Source of the DNA: Thiofilum flexile DSM 14609 | GTDB lineage: Bacteria > Pseudomonadota > Gammaproteobacteria > Thiotrichales > Thiotrichaceae | Assembly (NCBI RefSeq): GCF_000380185.1 | Contig: NZ_KB904769.1 | Location: forward strand, 52,002 to 116,001 | Reading direction: 5' to 3' | DNA: 64,000 bases | Part shown: piece by piece, positions 45,715 to 54,648 of the stretch | How positions within the stretch are numbered: the first letter of the stretch is position 1 | How the letters are laid out: each line of letters opens with the position of its first letter | The notes under the pieces: model-generated | The model's database searches: none | Told to the model about the DNA's origin: nothing | Seen by the model: the letters and a program-made list of their open reading frames with translations, nothing else | Position numbers and translations under genes: made by a program

Positions 45715-48153
45715 ATGTCTGAATCAGAGTTAGCACCGGAGAGTTTAATCGTTCCAGTGTTGCCGCTACGTGATGTTGTAGTTTATCCCCATATGGTGAT
45801 TCCTTTATTTGTGGGGCGCTCTAAGTCTATCCATGCATTAGATGCAGCAATGGATACGACTAAGCAAGTCCTATTAGTGTCACAAAAAAATGCCGATGTA
45901 GAAGAGCCCAGCTTAGAGGATGTTCATACCTTTGGCACCTTAGCCACCATTTTACAGCTCTTAAAATTACCCGATGGTACGCTTAAAGTATTAGTAGAGG
46001 GTGTGGAGCGGGCTGAGATCGTTGCTATTGATCAGGGTAGTGAATATTTTGCGGCACGGGTGGAAATTCGTAACTCCTTGTTTGATATTGATGAGCGTCA
46101 TGTTGACATACTCAGTCGTTCCTTAATTAATTCGTTTGAACAATATGTCAAACTGAATAAAAAAGTACCGCCTGAAATTCTTTCGTCCTTATCGAGTATT
46201 GATGATCCGGCGCGTTTAGCTGATACCGTAGTCGCACATTTGGGCTTAAAGATTCCACAAAAACAGACCATTCTAGAAATGTTAAGCGTTGAAGAGCGCA
46301 TTAAGCATTTGATTGAGCTGATTGAGGGTGAGCTAGATCTGCTGCAAGTAGAGAAAAAAATTCGCGGGCGCGTAAAGCAGCAAATGGAGCGCAGCCAACG
46401 CGAGTATTATCTCAATGAGCAAATCAAGGCCATTCAAAAAGAATTGGGAGATATGGATGATGCCGCGCCTAATGAGGTGGAGGAGCTAAACCGTAAAATT
46501 GATAAAGCGGGTATGAGTAAAGAGGCACTAGCGAAAGCACGGGCAGAACTCAATAAATTAAAGCTCATGTCACCGATGTCAGCGGAAGCAACAGTGGTGC
46601 GTAATTATATTGATTGGTTGGTGAATGTACCGTGGAAAAAGCGTTCACGTATCCTCTCGAATCTAGCCGAGGCCGAGAGTGTTCTTAATGCCGATCATTA
46701 TGGCCTAGAGGAAGTGAAAGAGCGCATTATTGAATTTTTAGCGGTACAGCAACGGGTGAAAAAACTTAAAGGCCCGATTTTATGTTTAGTAGGGCCACCC
46801 GGTGTGGGTAAAACCTCATTAGGGCAATCCATTGCTCGAGCCACTGGGCGCAAATTTACCCGTATGGCTTTAGGCGGGGTACGGGATGAGGCGGAAATTC
46901 GTGGACATCGTCGTACTTATATTGGCTCTTTACCCGGCAAAGTGATGCAAAATCTTAGCCGTGTGGGAACCCGTAATCCGTTATTCCTGCTGGATGAAAT
47001 TGACAAAATGTCGACGGATTTCAGAGGGGACCCGGCTTCAGCGATGTTAGAGGTACTCGATCCTGAACAAAATCATGCCTTCTCCGATCATTATTTAGAG
47101 GTGGATTTTGATCTATCGGAGGTCATGTTTGTGGCGACCTCGAATAGTATGCGCATCCCTGAGCCTTTATTGGATCGGATGGAAGTTATTCGGATTCCGG
47201 GCTATATCGAAGATGAAAAGCTGAATATTGCACGTAATTACCTCATTCCTAAGCAAATGGAAGCCAATGGTCTCAAAAGCGAAGAGTTGATTCTGAATAA
47301 TCCAACGCTACTAGAGATTATTCGCCATTACACTCGCGAGGCCGGAGTACGGGGCTTAGAACGTGAAATCTCTAAAATTTGCCGTAAAGTCGTAAAGCAA
47401 CACTTACTAGAGAAGAAAACTAAAACTACTATTACCGCTAAAAATTTAGCTAAATACCTAGGGGTTAAAAAGTTTGACTATGGTAAGGCAGGCAAGGCGA
47501 ATCAGGTCGGTCAAGTGACGGGTTTGGCATGGACTTCAGTTGGGGGCGATTTGCTGACAATTGAGAGTGCGCTTTTACCCGGTAGTGGCATGATTAAAAG
47601 TACCGGACGCTTAGGCGAGGTGATGAAAGAGTCGATTCATGCCGCTGAAACGGTGGTAAAGAGTCGCTCTAGACAATTAGGCATTACCCGTAAACAGTTA
47701 AGTAAGCATAATGTGCATATCCATGTACCCGAAGGCGCTATTCCTAAAGATGGCCCTAGTGCAGGTATTGGTATGGTAACGGTTATGGTCTCGGCAATGA
47801 CAGGGATTCCGGTCTTGGCTGATGTGGCGATGACAGGAGAGATTACCTTACGCGGGGAAGTGCTACCCATTGGGGGCTTAAAGGAGAAACTACTCGCAGC
47901 CCATCGCGGCGGCATTAAACGTGTTCTCATCCCTAAGGATAATGAAAAGGATCTAGCCGAAGTCCCTGATTCCGTCAAAGATGGCCTAGAGATTAAGGCG
48001 GTTAAATGGATTGATGAGGTGCTAGCTCTGGCGTTAGAGCGTGCTCCGGTAGCCTTGCGTGATGATGAAGATTTAGAGAGTGATGCAGAAATACAACCCC
48101 CCTCAAACCCCGTTACAGCGGAGGAAGAGGTGGAATCGGTACGTACACATTAA
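45715..48153 (+). CDS. lon: ATP-dependent protease Lon
   Basis: The 812-residue protein has the LON substrate-binding N-domain (LPVLPLRDVVVYPHMVIPLFVGR), Walker A GPPGVGKT, and a catalytic Ser in PKDGPSAGIGM with Lys in GGLKEKLLAAHRGG. It degrades misfolded and regulatory proteins. The start is at 45715 after GGGAG; an in-frame TTG at 45673 would add 14 non-conserved residues. No clear heat-shock promoter is visible in the short leader. Confidence 0.98.
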   Translation: MSESELAPESLIVPVLPLRDVVVYPHMVIPLFVGRSKSIHALDAAMDTTKQVLLVSQKNADVEEPSLEDVHTFGTLATILQLLKLPDGTLKVLVEGVERAEIVAIDQGSEYFAARVEIRNSLFDIDERHVDILSRSLINSFEQYVKLNKKVPPEILSSLSSIDDPARLADTVVAHLGLKIPQKQTILEMLSVEERIKHLIELIEGELDLLQVEKKIRGRVKQQMERSQREYYLNEQIKAIQKELGDMDDAAPNEVEELNRKIDKAGMSKEALAKARAELNKLKLMSPMSAEATVVRNYIDWLVNVPWKKRSRILSNLAEAESVLNADHYGLEEVKERIIEFLAVQQRVKKLKGPILCLVGPPGVGKTSLGQSIARATGRKFTRMALGGVRDEAEIRGHRRTYIGSLPGKVMQNLSRVGTRNPLFLLDEIDKMSTDFRGDPASAMLEVLDPEQNHAFSDHYLEVDFDLSEVMFVATSNSMRIPEPLLDRMEVIRIPGYIEDEKLNIARNYLIPKQMEANGLKSEELILNNPTLLEIIRHYTREAGVRGLEREISKICRKVVKQHLLEKKTKTTITAKNLAKYLGVKKFDYGKAGKANQVGQVTGLAWTSVGGDLLTIESALLPGSGMIKSTGRLGEVMKESIHAAETVVKSRSRQLGITRKQLSKHNVHIHVPEGAIPKDGPSAGIGMVTVMVSAMTGIPVLADVAMTGEITLRGEVLPIGGLKEKLLAAHRGGIKRVLIPKDNEKDLAEVPDSVKDGLEIKAVKWIDEVLALALERAPVALRDDEDLESDAEIQPPSNPVTAEEEVESVRTH

Positions 48154-48192
48154 AAATTGTTGTATTTTCGTCACTTCTGATAGCTTGGTGCG

Positions 48193-48222
48193 TTGACTTG
48201 TTTTAGAAGGGGCTGGTATAAC
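48193..48222 (+). promoter_or_regulatory. Promoter of hupB
   Basis: TTGACT (48193-48198) and TATAAC (48217-48222) with an 18-bp spacer. The predicted start, near 48230, is followed at once by a 12-bp stem-loop. Confidence 0.65.
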
Positions 48223-48233
48223 AGGTGTGCGAT

Positions 48234-48271
48234 AAAACTAGATAACTTGAATAAGGGGTTTATCTAGTTTT
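48234..48271 (+). other. Stem-loop at the hupB transcript 5' end (or lon 3' end)
   Basis: AAAACTAGATAA and TTATCTAGTTTT form a perfect 12-bp stem around a 14-base loop. It may close lon, or, given the promoter just upstream, form the 5' structure of hupB mRNA. Confidence 0.6.
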
Positions 48272-48319
48272 GAGAGTTTATCAGTTTCTTTTATAACAAA
48301 TTTACAAGGATCGCTTTTT

Positions 48320-48592
48320 ATGAACAAATCAGAGCTCATTGATGCCATCTCTGCTAAATCTAATCTGACGAAAGCAGAGGCAGACCGCGCTTATAAGGCA
48401 TTGGTTGCTACTATCTCTGAAGAGCTTGCAAAGGGCGAGCAAATTTCTTTGATTGGCTTTGGCACTTTCCTAGTTCGTGAGCGCCAAGCACGTTCAGGTC
48501 GTAATCCAAAGACCAAAGAAACTATCGAAATTCCAGCTTCAAAAATTCCTGCATTTAAAGCTGGTAAAGCGCTAAAAGATGCAGTAAACTAG
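48320..48592 (+). CDS. hupB: DNA-binding protein HU-beta
   Basis: The 90-residue histone-like protein has MNKSELIDAISAKSNLTKAEADRAY, the GFGTFLVRERQARSGRNPKT arm and a C-terminal FKAGKALKDAVN, all diagnostic of HU. It bends DNA and compacts the nucleoid. Its own promoter and a 5' stem-loop precede it. A tRNA-Val gene begins 17 bp after its stop, so the tRNAs may be co-transcribed. Confidence 0.97.
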   Translation: MNKSELIDAISAKSNLTKAEADRAYKALVATISEELAKGEQISLIGFGTFLVRERQARSGRNPKTKETIEIPASKIPAFKAGKALKDAVN

Positions 48593-48609
48593 CGCCCTCT
48601 TGAGCAGTT

Positions 48610-48685
48610 GGGTGATTAGCTCAGTTGGTAGAGCAACGCCCTTACAAGGCGTGGGTCGGGGGTTCAAGTCCCTCATCACCCACCA
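48610..48685 (+). tRNA. tRNA-Val(TAC), copy 1
   Basis: A 76-nt tRNA: acceptor GGGTGAT/ATCACCC, anticodon loop CTTACAA (TAC), encoded CCA. Confidence 0.96.
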
Positions 48686-48693
48686 ACAACTGT

Positions 48694-48770
48694 GGAGCGG
48701 TAGTTCAGTTGGTTAGAATACCTGCCTGTCACGCAGGGGGTCGCGGGTTCGAGTCCCGTCCGCTCCGCCA
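48694..48770 (+). tRNA. tRNA-Asp(GTC), copy 1
   Basis: A 77-nt tRNA with acceptor GGAGCGG/CCGCTCC, anticodon GTC and encoded CCA. Its fifth acceptor pair is C-G, unlike the next two copies. Confidence 0.96.
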
Positions 48771-48823
48771 CTCTAATGAGTGGTTGGTAGTAAAGAGTTT
48801 GAAAAATATGTTCTGCATATCAC

Positions 48824-48900
48824 GGAGTGGTAGTTCAGTTGGTTAGAATACCTGCCTGTCACGCAGGGGGTCGCGGGTTCGAGTCCCGTCCACTCCGCCA
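48824..48900 (+). tRNA. tRNA-Asp(GTC), copy 2
   Basis: Same as copy 1 except that the acceptor is GGAGTGG/CCACTCC, a compensated C-G to T-A change. Confidence 0.96.
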
Positions 48901-48944
48901 CCGTGCAGAACATTATATTGCTTAAGATCGCTGTAATCCTCAGC

Positions 48945-49020
48945 GGGTGATTAGCTCAGTTGGTAGAGCAACGCCCTTACAAGGCGTGGGTCGGGGGTTC
49001 AAGTCCCTCATCACCCACCA
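48945..49020 (+). tRNA. tRNA-Val(TAC), copy 2
   Basis: Apparently identical to tRNA-Val copy 1 over its 76 nt; second Val in a Val-Asp-Asp-Val-Asp array. Confidence 0.96.
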
Positions 49021-49024
49021 CTCT

Positions 49025-49101
49025 GGAGTGGTAGTTCAGTTGGTTAGAATACCTGCCTGTCACGCAGGGGGTCGCGGGTTCGAGTCCCGTCCACTCCGCC
49101 A
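49025..49101 (+). tRNA. tRNA-Asp(GTC), copy 3
   Basis: Carries the GGAGTGG/CCACTCC acceptor of copy 2, anticodon GTC and encoded CCA, 4 bp after tRNA-Val copy 2. Confidence 0.96.
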
Positions 49102-49238
49102 CTATTTATCTTTTACTCACCCTTCAGTTTAGGTATGATGCTCCCCTATATTTAACGGGGCTGAACCTTAGTCATCATTTGGGTACTGGGTACGTCTTCA
49201 TTTTTATCCTTAAACTTTTATAACGATTACGTAAGACC

Positions 49239-51122
49239 ATGCTGCAAAAAATTCATGATAAAGCAAAAGGCTGGGTTGCATATGCAATCATTGGTTTGAT
49301 TACCATACCCTTCGCCTTATGGGGCATTAACCAGTACTTTGAAGGAGGCGGTAAGCGTATTGTAGCTGTCGTCAATGGTGAGGAAATATTAGAGCCAGCC
49401 GTACGCATACAATTAGAGCAATTAAGGCAACGTATGCCTGCGCAATTGGCGAATAATGAAGAACTCATGAAGCCCATGGCGTTAGATGCAACGATTAATC
49501 AGACCCTATTAAACCAAATTATCAAGGAATTTGGTTTTAGAGCGAGTAATACCGAGGTGAGTGAAGCCATTCGCCAAGTTCCTCAGTTTCAGGTTAATGG
49601 TCAATTTGATACGGCAACCTATCAGCGACTCTTAGAAACACAAGGTTTAAGTCCAGCCCTTTATGAGCAAGACGTTCGCTCAAAATTAACTCAAGCCCAA
49701 TTGCAAGATGGCATTAACTTAACGGGATTCGTGCCTTTAAAAGCCTCAGAAAGCTATCAAGCCTTACAAGGGCAAGAGCGTGAGATTGAGACTTTTATCC
49801 TAAAAGCCGATAACTTTAAGAGCCAAGTACAAATTCCTGAGACGGCTATTAATGAATACTACGAGAAAAATAAAAAGTCGTTTATGACGGAAGAGCGGGT
49901 AAAATTAGCCTATGTCGAACTAGATCGTAATGAATTACTGAACTCCATAACAGCGACAGACGACGAGTTAAAGGGTTTCTTCGACACCAATAAAGATCAT
50001 TATGCAGTACCTGAAGAGCGTACCGCGAGCCATGTTTTAATCTCTATTCCTGATCCTCAAGGGGAAGAGCAAGATAAAGCTACCAAAGCTCGTATTGATA
50101 AGCTCTATGATGATATTCAAGCGGGCAAAATAACATTTGAACAAGCAGCACGCGAGCAATCTGACGATAAAACAGCCGCAGCACAAGATGGTTCCTTAGG
50201 TGTGATTGTGGCAGGTGATTGGGATCCTAGTTTTGAAAAGGCTGTATTTGGTTTAGCCAAAGGCACTATATCCCAGCCCATTAAAACACCTAGTGGTTAT
50301 GAAATTGTTAAAGTTACCGAGATTAAACCAGCTCAACCACGTACCTATGAGCAAGCGAAAGTCGATGTCGAGCGTGATTACCGGCGCGATAAAGCGGATA
50401 AGAAGGCCGTGGATATTGTTGATCAATTAGAGAAATTAGCCTTTGAAAATAATGGCGATTTAGCGCCTGCCGCCAGCGCAACAGGTCTGGCAGTGAAACA
50501 ATCGGATTGGGTAACTCGTACTAAGGGCGATGGTATTTTTGGTACAGAGTCGCTACGCCAAGAGGCTTTTTCGGAGGATGTGCGTAATGGTAAAAACTCC
50601 GGTGTGATTAGTTTAGGTGAAAGCCGTGCGGTTGTGATTCGTTCCATACAACGTGAGGATGCGAAGCAAAAATCATTGGCTGAGGTAAAAGAATCCATTA
50701 TTCAAATCCTAACGGCGGAGGAAGCACGTAAATTAGCTTCACAAAAAGGTACTGCTTTAGTCAAACAATTAGCAGCGGCTAATGCTTGGACGGTATTGGA
50801 TACTAGTGGTTTAGGGGCAAGTACCGATGTCGCTAAATTAGGTTTTATTCAGCGTACAGGTAGCCCAGTAGCACCTGAGTTGGCTAAGTATGTGTTTGCC
50901 ATGACTAAACCCGCTGCAAATGCGAGTACGTGGGATGGGGTCGCATTAGCCAATGGTGATTACACTGTAGTACAGCTAAAGCAAGTGAAAGAGGGTGCTG
51001 TAAAAGACGATATTCAAGTAACCCAAGGCTTTGGGCGTAGTGTTTCACAAAGTGAATTGAATGCAATGTTCCAAGCCTTACGTGATGCTGCGAAGATCGA
51101 ACGCTTCCCTGAAAATCTCTAA
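49239..51122 (+). CDS. ppiD: Periplasmic folding factor PpiD
   Basis: A 627-residue protein with one N-terminal membrane anchor (WVAYAIIGLITIPFALWGI), a SurA-type N-domain and a parvulin-like isomerase domain (ERTASHVLISIP...QPIKTPSGYEIVKVTEI). It is tethered to the inner membrane facing the periplasm and helps newly exported proteins leave SecYEG. The order lon-hupB-ppiD is the E. coli order, here with tRNA genes inserted. A bidirectional terminator follows 17 bp after the stop. Confidence 0.95.
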   Translation: MLQKIHDKAKGWVAYAIIGLITIPFALWGINQYFEGGGKRIVAVVNGEEILEPAVRIQLEQLRQRMPAQLANNEELMKPMALDATINQTLLNQIIKEFGFRASNTEVSEAIRQVPQFQVNGQFDTATYQRLLETQGLSPALYEQDVRSKLTQAQLQDGINLTGFVPLKASESYQALQGQEREIETFILKADNFKSQVQIPETAINEYYEKNKKSFMTEERVKLAYVELDRNELLNSITATDDELKGFFDTNKDHYAVPEERTASHVLISIPDPQGEEQDKATKARIDKLYDDIQAGKITFEQAAREQSDDKTAAAQDGSLGVIVAGDWDPSFEKAVFGLAKGTISQPIKTPSGYEIVKVTEIKPAQPRTYEQAKVDVERDYRRDKADKKAVDIVDQLEKLAFENNGDLAPAASATGLAVKQSDWVTRTKGDGIFGTESLRQEAFSEDVRNGKNSGVISLGESRAVVIRSIQREDAKQKSLAEVKESIIQILTAEEARKLASQKGTALVKQLAAANAWTVLDTSGLGASTDVAKLGFIQRTGSPVAPELAKYVFAMTKPAANASTWDGVALANGDYTVVQLKQVKEGAVKDDIQVTQGFGRSVSQSELNAMFQALRDAAKIERFPENL

Positions 51123-51139
51123 TCTCCACTCAGGCTAAT

Positions 51140-51179
51140 AAAAATGCTACCCAGAATAATACTCTGTGGTAGCATTTTT
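51140..51179. terminator. Bidirectional terminator between ppiD and higA
   Basis: AAAAATGCTACC and GGTAGCATTTTT form a perfect 12-bp stem with inner CAGA/TCTG pairing. T-runs occur on both strands. Confidence 0.9.
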
Positions 51180-51223
51180 GCTTTTAAGACCTACTCTTTG
51201 GGTTGGGTTGAGCAAAATATAAA

Positions 51224-51637
51224 CTAAATAAATACTTGAGCCGGTACACCAAAACGTTCACTCAGTGCTCGAATCTGGCGAATATTCAACTCACGCTTAC
51301 CACTTAAAATTTCCGACATGACCCCTTGACTAGCCACTTCAGGTAATCCTGCCTGACTAATACCCTGTGTTGCCATCAAATAGCTCAAGGCATCAATACC
51401 TGAACCCATGATTTCTATTTCTGAGGTAGCCTTATCCTCATAGGCAGCAATTAAATCTCCCATTCGCTCGGCTAAACTTGCCAAAGGATGCACCTCATCC
51501 GCGCCCCCTGCATCTAATACCTCATCTAAGGCGTCCACTAGCGCCTCATATTCTGCCTCATCGCCGGGCATAGTGAGCATAGGAGCCACAAATCCCCAGT
51601 GATCCATCGCTGTTTTTACACTGAATGCCATACCCAT
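51224..51637 (-). CDS. higA: HigA-type antitoxin
   Basis: A 137-residue protein resembling E. coli HigA in length and layout: an acidic N-terminal helical half with a repeated LVDALDEVLDAG pattern, then a Xre/Cro helix-turn-helix (GISQAGLPEVASQGVMSEILSGKRELNIRQIRALSERFGV). ATG 51637 is chosen because GGAGG precedes it; the frame runs upstream to 51664. HigA neutralises HigB and represses the operon. Upstream on the same strand only a shortened higB remains. Confidence 0.88.
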   Translation of the reverse strand: MGMAFSVKTAMDHWGFVAPMLTMPGDEAEYEALVDALDEVLDAGGADEVHPLASLAERMGDLIAAYEDKATSEIEIMGSGIDALSYLMATQGISQAGLPEVASQGVMSEILSGKRELNIRQIRALSERFGVPAQVFI

Positions 51638-51638
51638 A

Positions 51639-51863
51639 TCATTCCCTCCAATGACCTTTATCATAATCGGTATGCGTCAATATTGCCCGAATGAATACCC
51701 GCCCCGTATTAAAGTGAATTGCTGTAATCACGCGAAGTTTGTTACCACCGACATCAAATACATACAAAGAGCCTACTCGATCCACTGAATTAAAAGTGGT
51801 TCGTAAATCGGCAAAATGCTGGAATGAAGAGGAGCAAATGACTCGATTATGAGATTGATAAGA
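51639..51863 (-). pseudogene. higB: Truncated HigB-type toxin remnant
   Basis: Translating the minus strand gives a frame ending HFADLRTTF-NSVDRVGSLYVFDVGGNKLRVITA-IHFNTGRVFIRAI-LTHTDYDKGHWRE, closely like the C-terminal two thirds of HigB/RelE-type toxins that pair with HigA. The frame is closed by TAG at 51864-51866 just upstream, contains no ATG, GTG or TTG start, and lacks the N-terminal region of about 30 residues. Its stop is 1 bp before the higA start, the normal higBA junction. It looks like a toxin inactivated by N-terminal deletion. Confidence 0.72.
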
Positions 51864-51949
51864 CTAAAATCAACCATGAGGTCTAGTCTTGCACTAGACT
51901 AGTCAAGTGTGGACAATGCCGTGGCTAATGAGTACTGAGCAAAATCCCT

Positions 51950-53236
51950 ATGAAAATCCATCTCAAAGCCCTCGGCTGCCGTTTGAATGAGGCAGAATTA
52001 GAACAATGGTCAACCTCTTTTCAACAGGCTGGGCATGAAGTGATTAGTACTGCAGAGCAGGCCGATGTGGTGGTGTTAAATTCGTGTGCGGTCACTACCG
52101 AGGCGGCGGCTAAATCGCGCCGTTTGTTAAATCGGCTCTATCGAGATAACCCACAAACACGCCTTGTCGTGAGTGGGTGCTATGCCACCTTACAGCCTGA
52201 AGAAGCAGCGAATATTATGGGTGTGGATTTAATCGTACCCAATAGCACGAAGGACTCTCTACCACAGCAAGTATTAGAGCAATTTTCTGTACCGACTATG
52301 CCTTTAGTCGCGACGGATCCGGGGGAAAATACCTTATTTATGCGCGGGCGGCAGCGTGCTTTTATTAAAATCCAAGATGGTTGTCGCTATCGTTGTACGT
52401 TCTGTATTGTAACCGTCGCTCGCGGTGATGAGCGTAGCCGCACTGAAAGCGAGATTATTGAAGAAATCAATCAATTACACGACCAAGGTATTCAGGAAAT
52501 TGTCTTAACAGGTGTGCATGTGGGGGGCTATGGGAGTGATATTGAGAGTTCGCTCTATCAATTAGTGCAGCGGATTTTAACCGAAACGGCTATTCCACGG
52601 ATTCGCTTTGCTTCAGTCGAGCCTTGGGATTTACCGCCCGATTTCTTTACACTGTTTAGCAATCCGCGTTTAATGCCACATATGCATCTGCCGATCCAAA
52701 GTGGCTCAGATTCGGTGCTCAGACGTATGGCTAGGCGTTGTAAAACGACAGAATTTAGTGAGCTAGTCCAACAGGCGCGGCGGCATAATCCCTTATTTAA
52801 TATCACCACTGATATTATTGTCGGTTTCCCGGGTGAGACGGATGTAGAGTGGCAGGAAACGCTCGATTTTGTGCAAAGTATCGACTTTGGGCATATTCAT
52901 ATTTTTAGCTATTCGGCACGGCAAGGGACTAAAGCCGCGCGTTTACCGGATCAACTACCAGAGGCTATTAAAAAACAACGTAGCCAACAATTACATCGTA
53001 TTGCCGAGCAACAAAAACAACAATGGCTAGCGAAACAGTATAACCACGTTGTTGAAGTACTTTGGGAGCAACCGCATACCCAAAATGGTAAACTGAGCTA
53101 TACCGGATATACCCCTAACTATTGTCGCGTGGAATTAGTCACCGACACAGTAGGGTTAGATAATCAGATCACTCAAACCGCTCTTAGTGCTCATCCACAG
53201 GAGCTAGGTTTATTATTAGGAGTACTTAAGCCATGA
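51950..53236 (+). CDS. mtaB: tRNA t6A37 methylthiotransferase MtaB
   Basis: A 428-residue radical-SAM enzyme. Cys10, Cys46 and Cys77 hold the auxiliary [4Fe-4S] cluster, and Cys145, Cys149, Cys152 (DGCRYRCTFC) hold the radical-SAM cluster. A C-terminal TRAM-like segment ends the protein. The CRLNEAELE N-terminus is closer to MtaB than to MiaB or RimO. It converts t6A at position 37 of tRNAs to ms2t6A. The lipoprotein gene downstream overlaps its end by 4 bp (ATGA). Confidence 0.92.
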   Translation: MKIHLKALGCRLNEAELEQWSTSFQQAGHEVISTAEQADVVVLNSCAVTTEAAAKSRRLLNRLYRDNPQTRLVVSGCYATLQPEEAANIMGVDLIVPNSTKDSLPQQVLEQFSVPTMPLVATDPGENTLFMRGRQRAFIKIQDGCRYRCTFCIVTVARGDERSRTESEIIEEINQLHDQGIQEIVLTGVHVGGYGSDIESSLYQLVQRILTETAIPRIRFASVEPWDLPPDFFTLFSNPRLMPHMHLPIQSGSDSVLRRMARRCKTTEFSELVQQARRHNPLFNITTDIIVGFPGETDVEWQETLDFVQSIDFGHIHIFSYSARQGTKAARLPDQLPEAIKKQRSQQLHRIAEQQKQQWLAKQYNHVVEVLWEQPHTQNGKLSYTGYTPNYCRVELVTDTVGLDNQITQTALSAHPQELGLLLGVLKP

Positions 53237-53814
53237 AAGCGATGGCACGTCACTTAGGTTATTGGCTGTTGTTAGTATTATTACTCGGCGGCTGTATGGG
53301 GGAGGATAGTAAAGATCCTCAAGCGATTGCTAATCAGTTTTGGAATGCCGTGACTACAAATGATATGGAAACGGCAAAAAATCTGACTACTTGGGATAGT
53401 GTGCAGTATTTATCGTTTTTAAAAACCGCCCAATTAAATCCACAGCGTTATGAGTTGGGCGAGCTAAAGATGCTTGAAAATAATACTAAAGCCGAAATCC
53501 CGACCGTATTACACGGGGGAGAGCTAGGTAATGTGAATATTCCGGTACGAACTATCCTAGTCAAGGTCAATGAGGAGTGGCGTATTGATGTACAAAGTAC
53601 GTTAGGCGCATTAATTCAGGGCACCATGGGGGCGGTCGTCAATGAGCTTAATGGCTTATTACAACAGGGACTCAAGGGGCTAGATGAAAAAATGAATAAG
53701 ACTTTGGATGGTTTGGGGGAGCAATTAAATAAGAGTTTAGATAAGTTACAAAAAGATTTACAAATTTCTCCTCCTGTCAATGAAGAGCCAGCCGCTAAAG
53801 ATCAAATCATTTAA
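53233..53814 (+). CDS. Putative lipoprotein with NTF2-like (DUF4878-type) fold
   Basis: A 193-residue protein with lipobox LLLGGC (Cys21). The next 90 residues (QAIANQFWNAVTTNDMETAKNLT...EEWRIDVQST) have the pattern of small NTF2-like/DUF4878 lipoproteins. The C-terminal third is a helical, Leu/Lys/Asn-rich repeat segment (KGLDEKMNKTLDGLGEQLNKSLDKLQ). It is translationally coupled to mtaB by a 4-bp overlap. The function is unknown. Confidence 0.78.
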   Translation: MKAMARHLGYWLLLVLLLGGCMGEDSKDPQAIANQFWNAVTTNDMETAKNLTTWDSVQYLSFLKTAQLNPQRYELGELKMLENNTKAEIPTVLHGGELGNVNIPVRTILVKVNEEWRIDVQSTLGALIQGTMGAVVNELNGLLQQGLKGLDEKMNKTLDGLGEQLNKSLDKLQKDLQISPPVNEEPAAKDQII

Positions 53815-53826
53815 AGGCTAGTTTGG

Positions 53827-53852
53827 CGTGGGGAATATTATACATCCCCACG
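53827..53852 (+). terminator. Hairpin after the lipoprotein gene
   Basis: CGTGGGGA and TCCCCACG form a perfect 8-bp stem around ATATTATACA, 12 bp after the stop; no T-run follows. Confidence 0.4.
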
Positions 53853-53999
53853 ATATGGTTGATATTTGAACAATTAAAAAAATCCCATTTGTCATAGTAC
53901 TGCTATTATTAAATGAGTCGGGAGGGAGTTTATTCCGACTGGGGATGAAATTCTTCATTTTTTCCTCATCCCTGAATGCATCTATTGTGGGTGAGTGCT

Positions 54000-54617
54000 A
54001 TGCCTAAGCTGATTATTAAACAATCCAAACCCTTGACCTCATTAAAAATTACCTTAATAGCCCTATTGAGTTTAATTTTGATGATCGCCGCTACTTTGCT
54101 AGGGTTCAGACCCTATCAAGAGTTGCCTACTTCTTTATTAAGTGCTGCAGATACTACGGCTCAAACACAGTATCAAACGGCACATGCCAAACTCAGTCGT
54201 TTAGTCGCAGACTTTAATCAGCAATTTACGCAAAAACAACAAGGCTCTAAACATTATCACGAGCAGGCAGTCGCACAAACAGATGTTATTTTAGAGCAGC
54301 TTAATCAATTAGATCGTATAGTCGAGCAAGCCAAATTACCCAATGAAACCTTAAAGACCTTGGGTGCTACACACCAATATCAACGTGATTATTGGGATGC
54401 ACAACGTCATTTTCAGTTATTACGCTTAGATCGTTTTGCAGAGGATGCGTTATTGGCTAGCAGTCAGACAGAGGTGGATATACCCCTCATCACTAAGCAG
54501 GTAATAGAGGCAGAACCGGTAGCAAGTAAAAAATTCCATTTTGCCACCCCTCCCTCAGGTGTCAACTTACCGGCTGCTTTTTGTGTACCTGGGGCAAGTA
54601 CTTGCCAAGTACCATAG
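54000..54617 (+). CDS. Single-pass membrane protein, function unknown
   Basis: A 205-residue protein with one N-terminal membrane segment (about residues 17-40), a Gln/Leu/His-rich helical region with coiled-coil character, and a C-terminal tail PAAFCVPGASTCQVP with two Cys. ATG 54000 is used; the in-frame ATG at 53976 would add eight residues. The final codons contain a 14-bp palindrome. It is the last gene of host composition before the GC-rich island. Confidence 0.68.
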   Translation: MPKLIIKQSKPLTSLKITLIALLSLILMIAATLLGFRPYQELPTSLLSAADTTAQTQYQTAHAKLSRLVADFNQQFTQKQQGSKHYHEQAVAQTDVILEQLNQLDRIVEQAKLPNETLKTLGATHQYQRDYWDAQRHFQLLRLDRFAEDALLASSQTEVDIPLITKQVIEAEPVASKKFHFATPPSGVNLPAAFCVPGASTCQVP

Positions 54618-54648
54618 TTGAGATTCTGATTGGATACCACGCCCCCTT

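Noticed and set aside
48625-49132. Plus-strand open frames through the Val/Asp tRNA array
   Set aside because: Their shared peptide (VVQLVRIPACHAGGRGFESRP) is the translation of the tRNA-Asp genes, a familiar misannotation.
54593-54606. 14-bp palindrome GGCAAGTACTTGCC at the end of the 54000-54617 gene as an island attachment site
   Set aside because: It lies in coding sequence and no matching copy is seen at the right edge near 59850.
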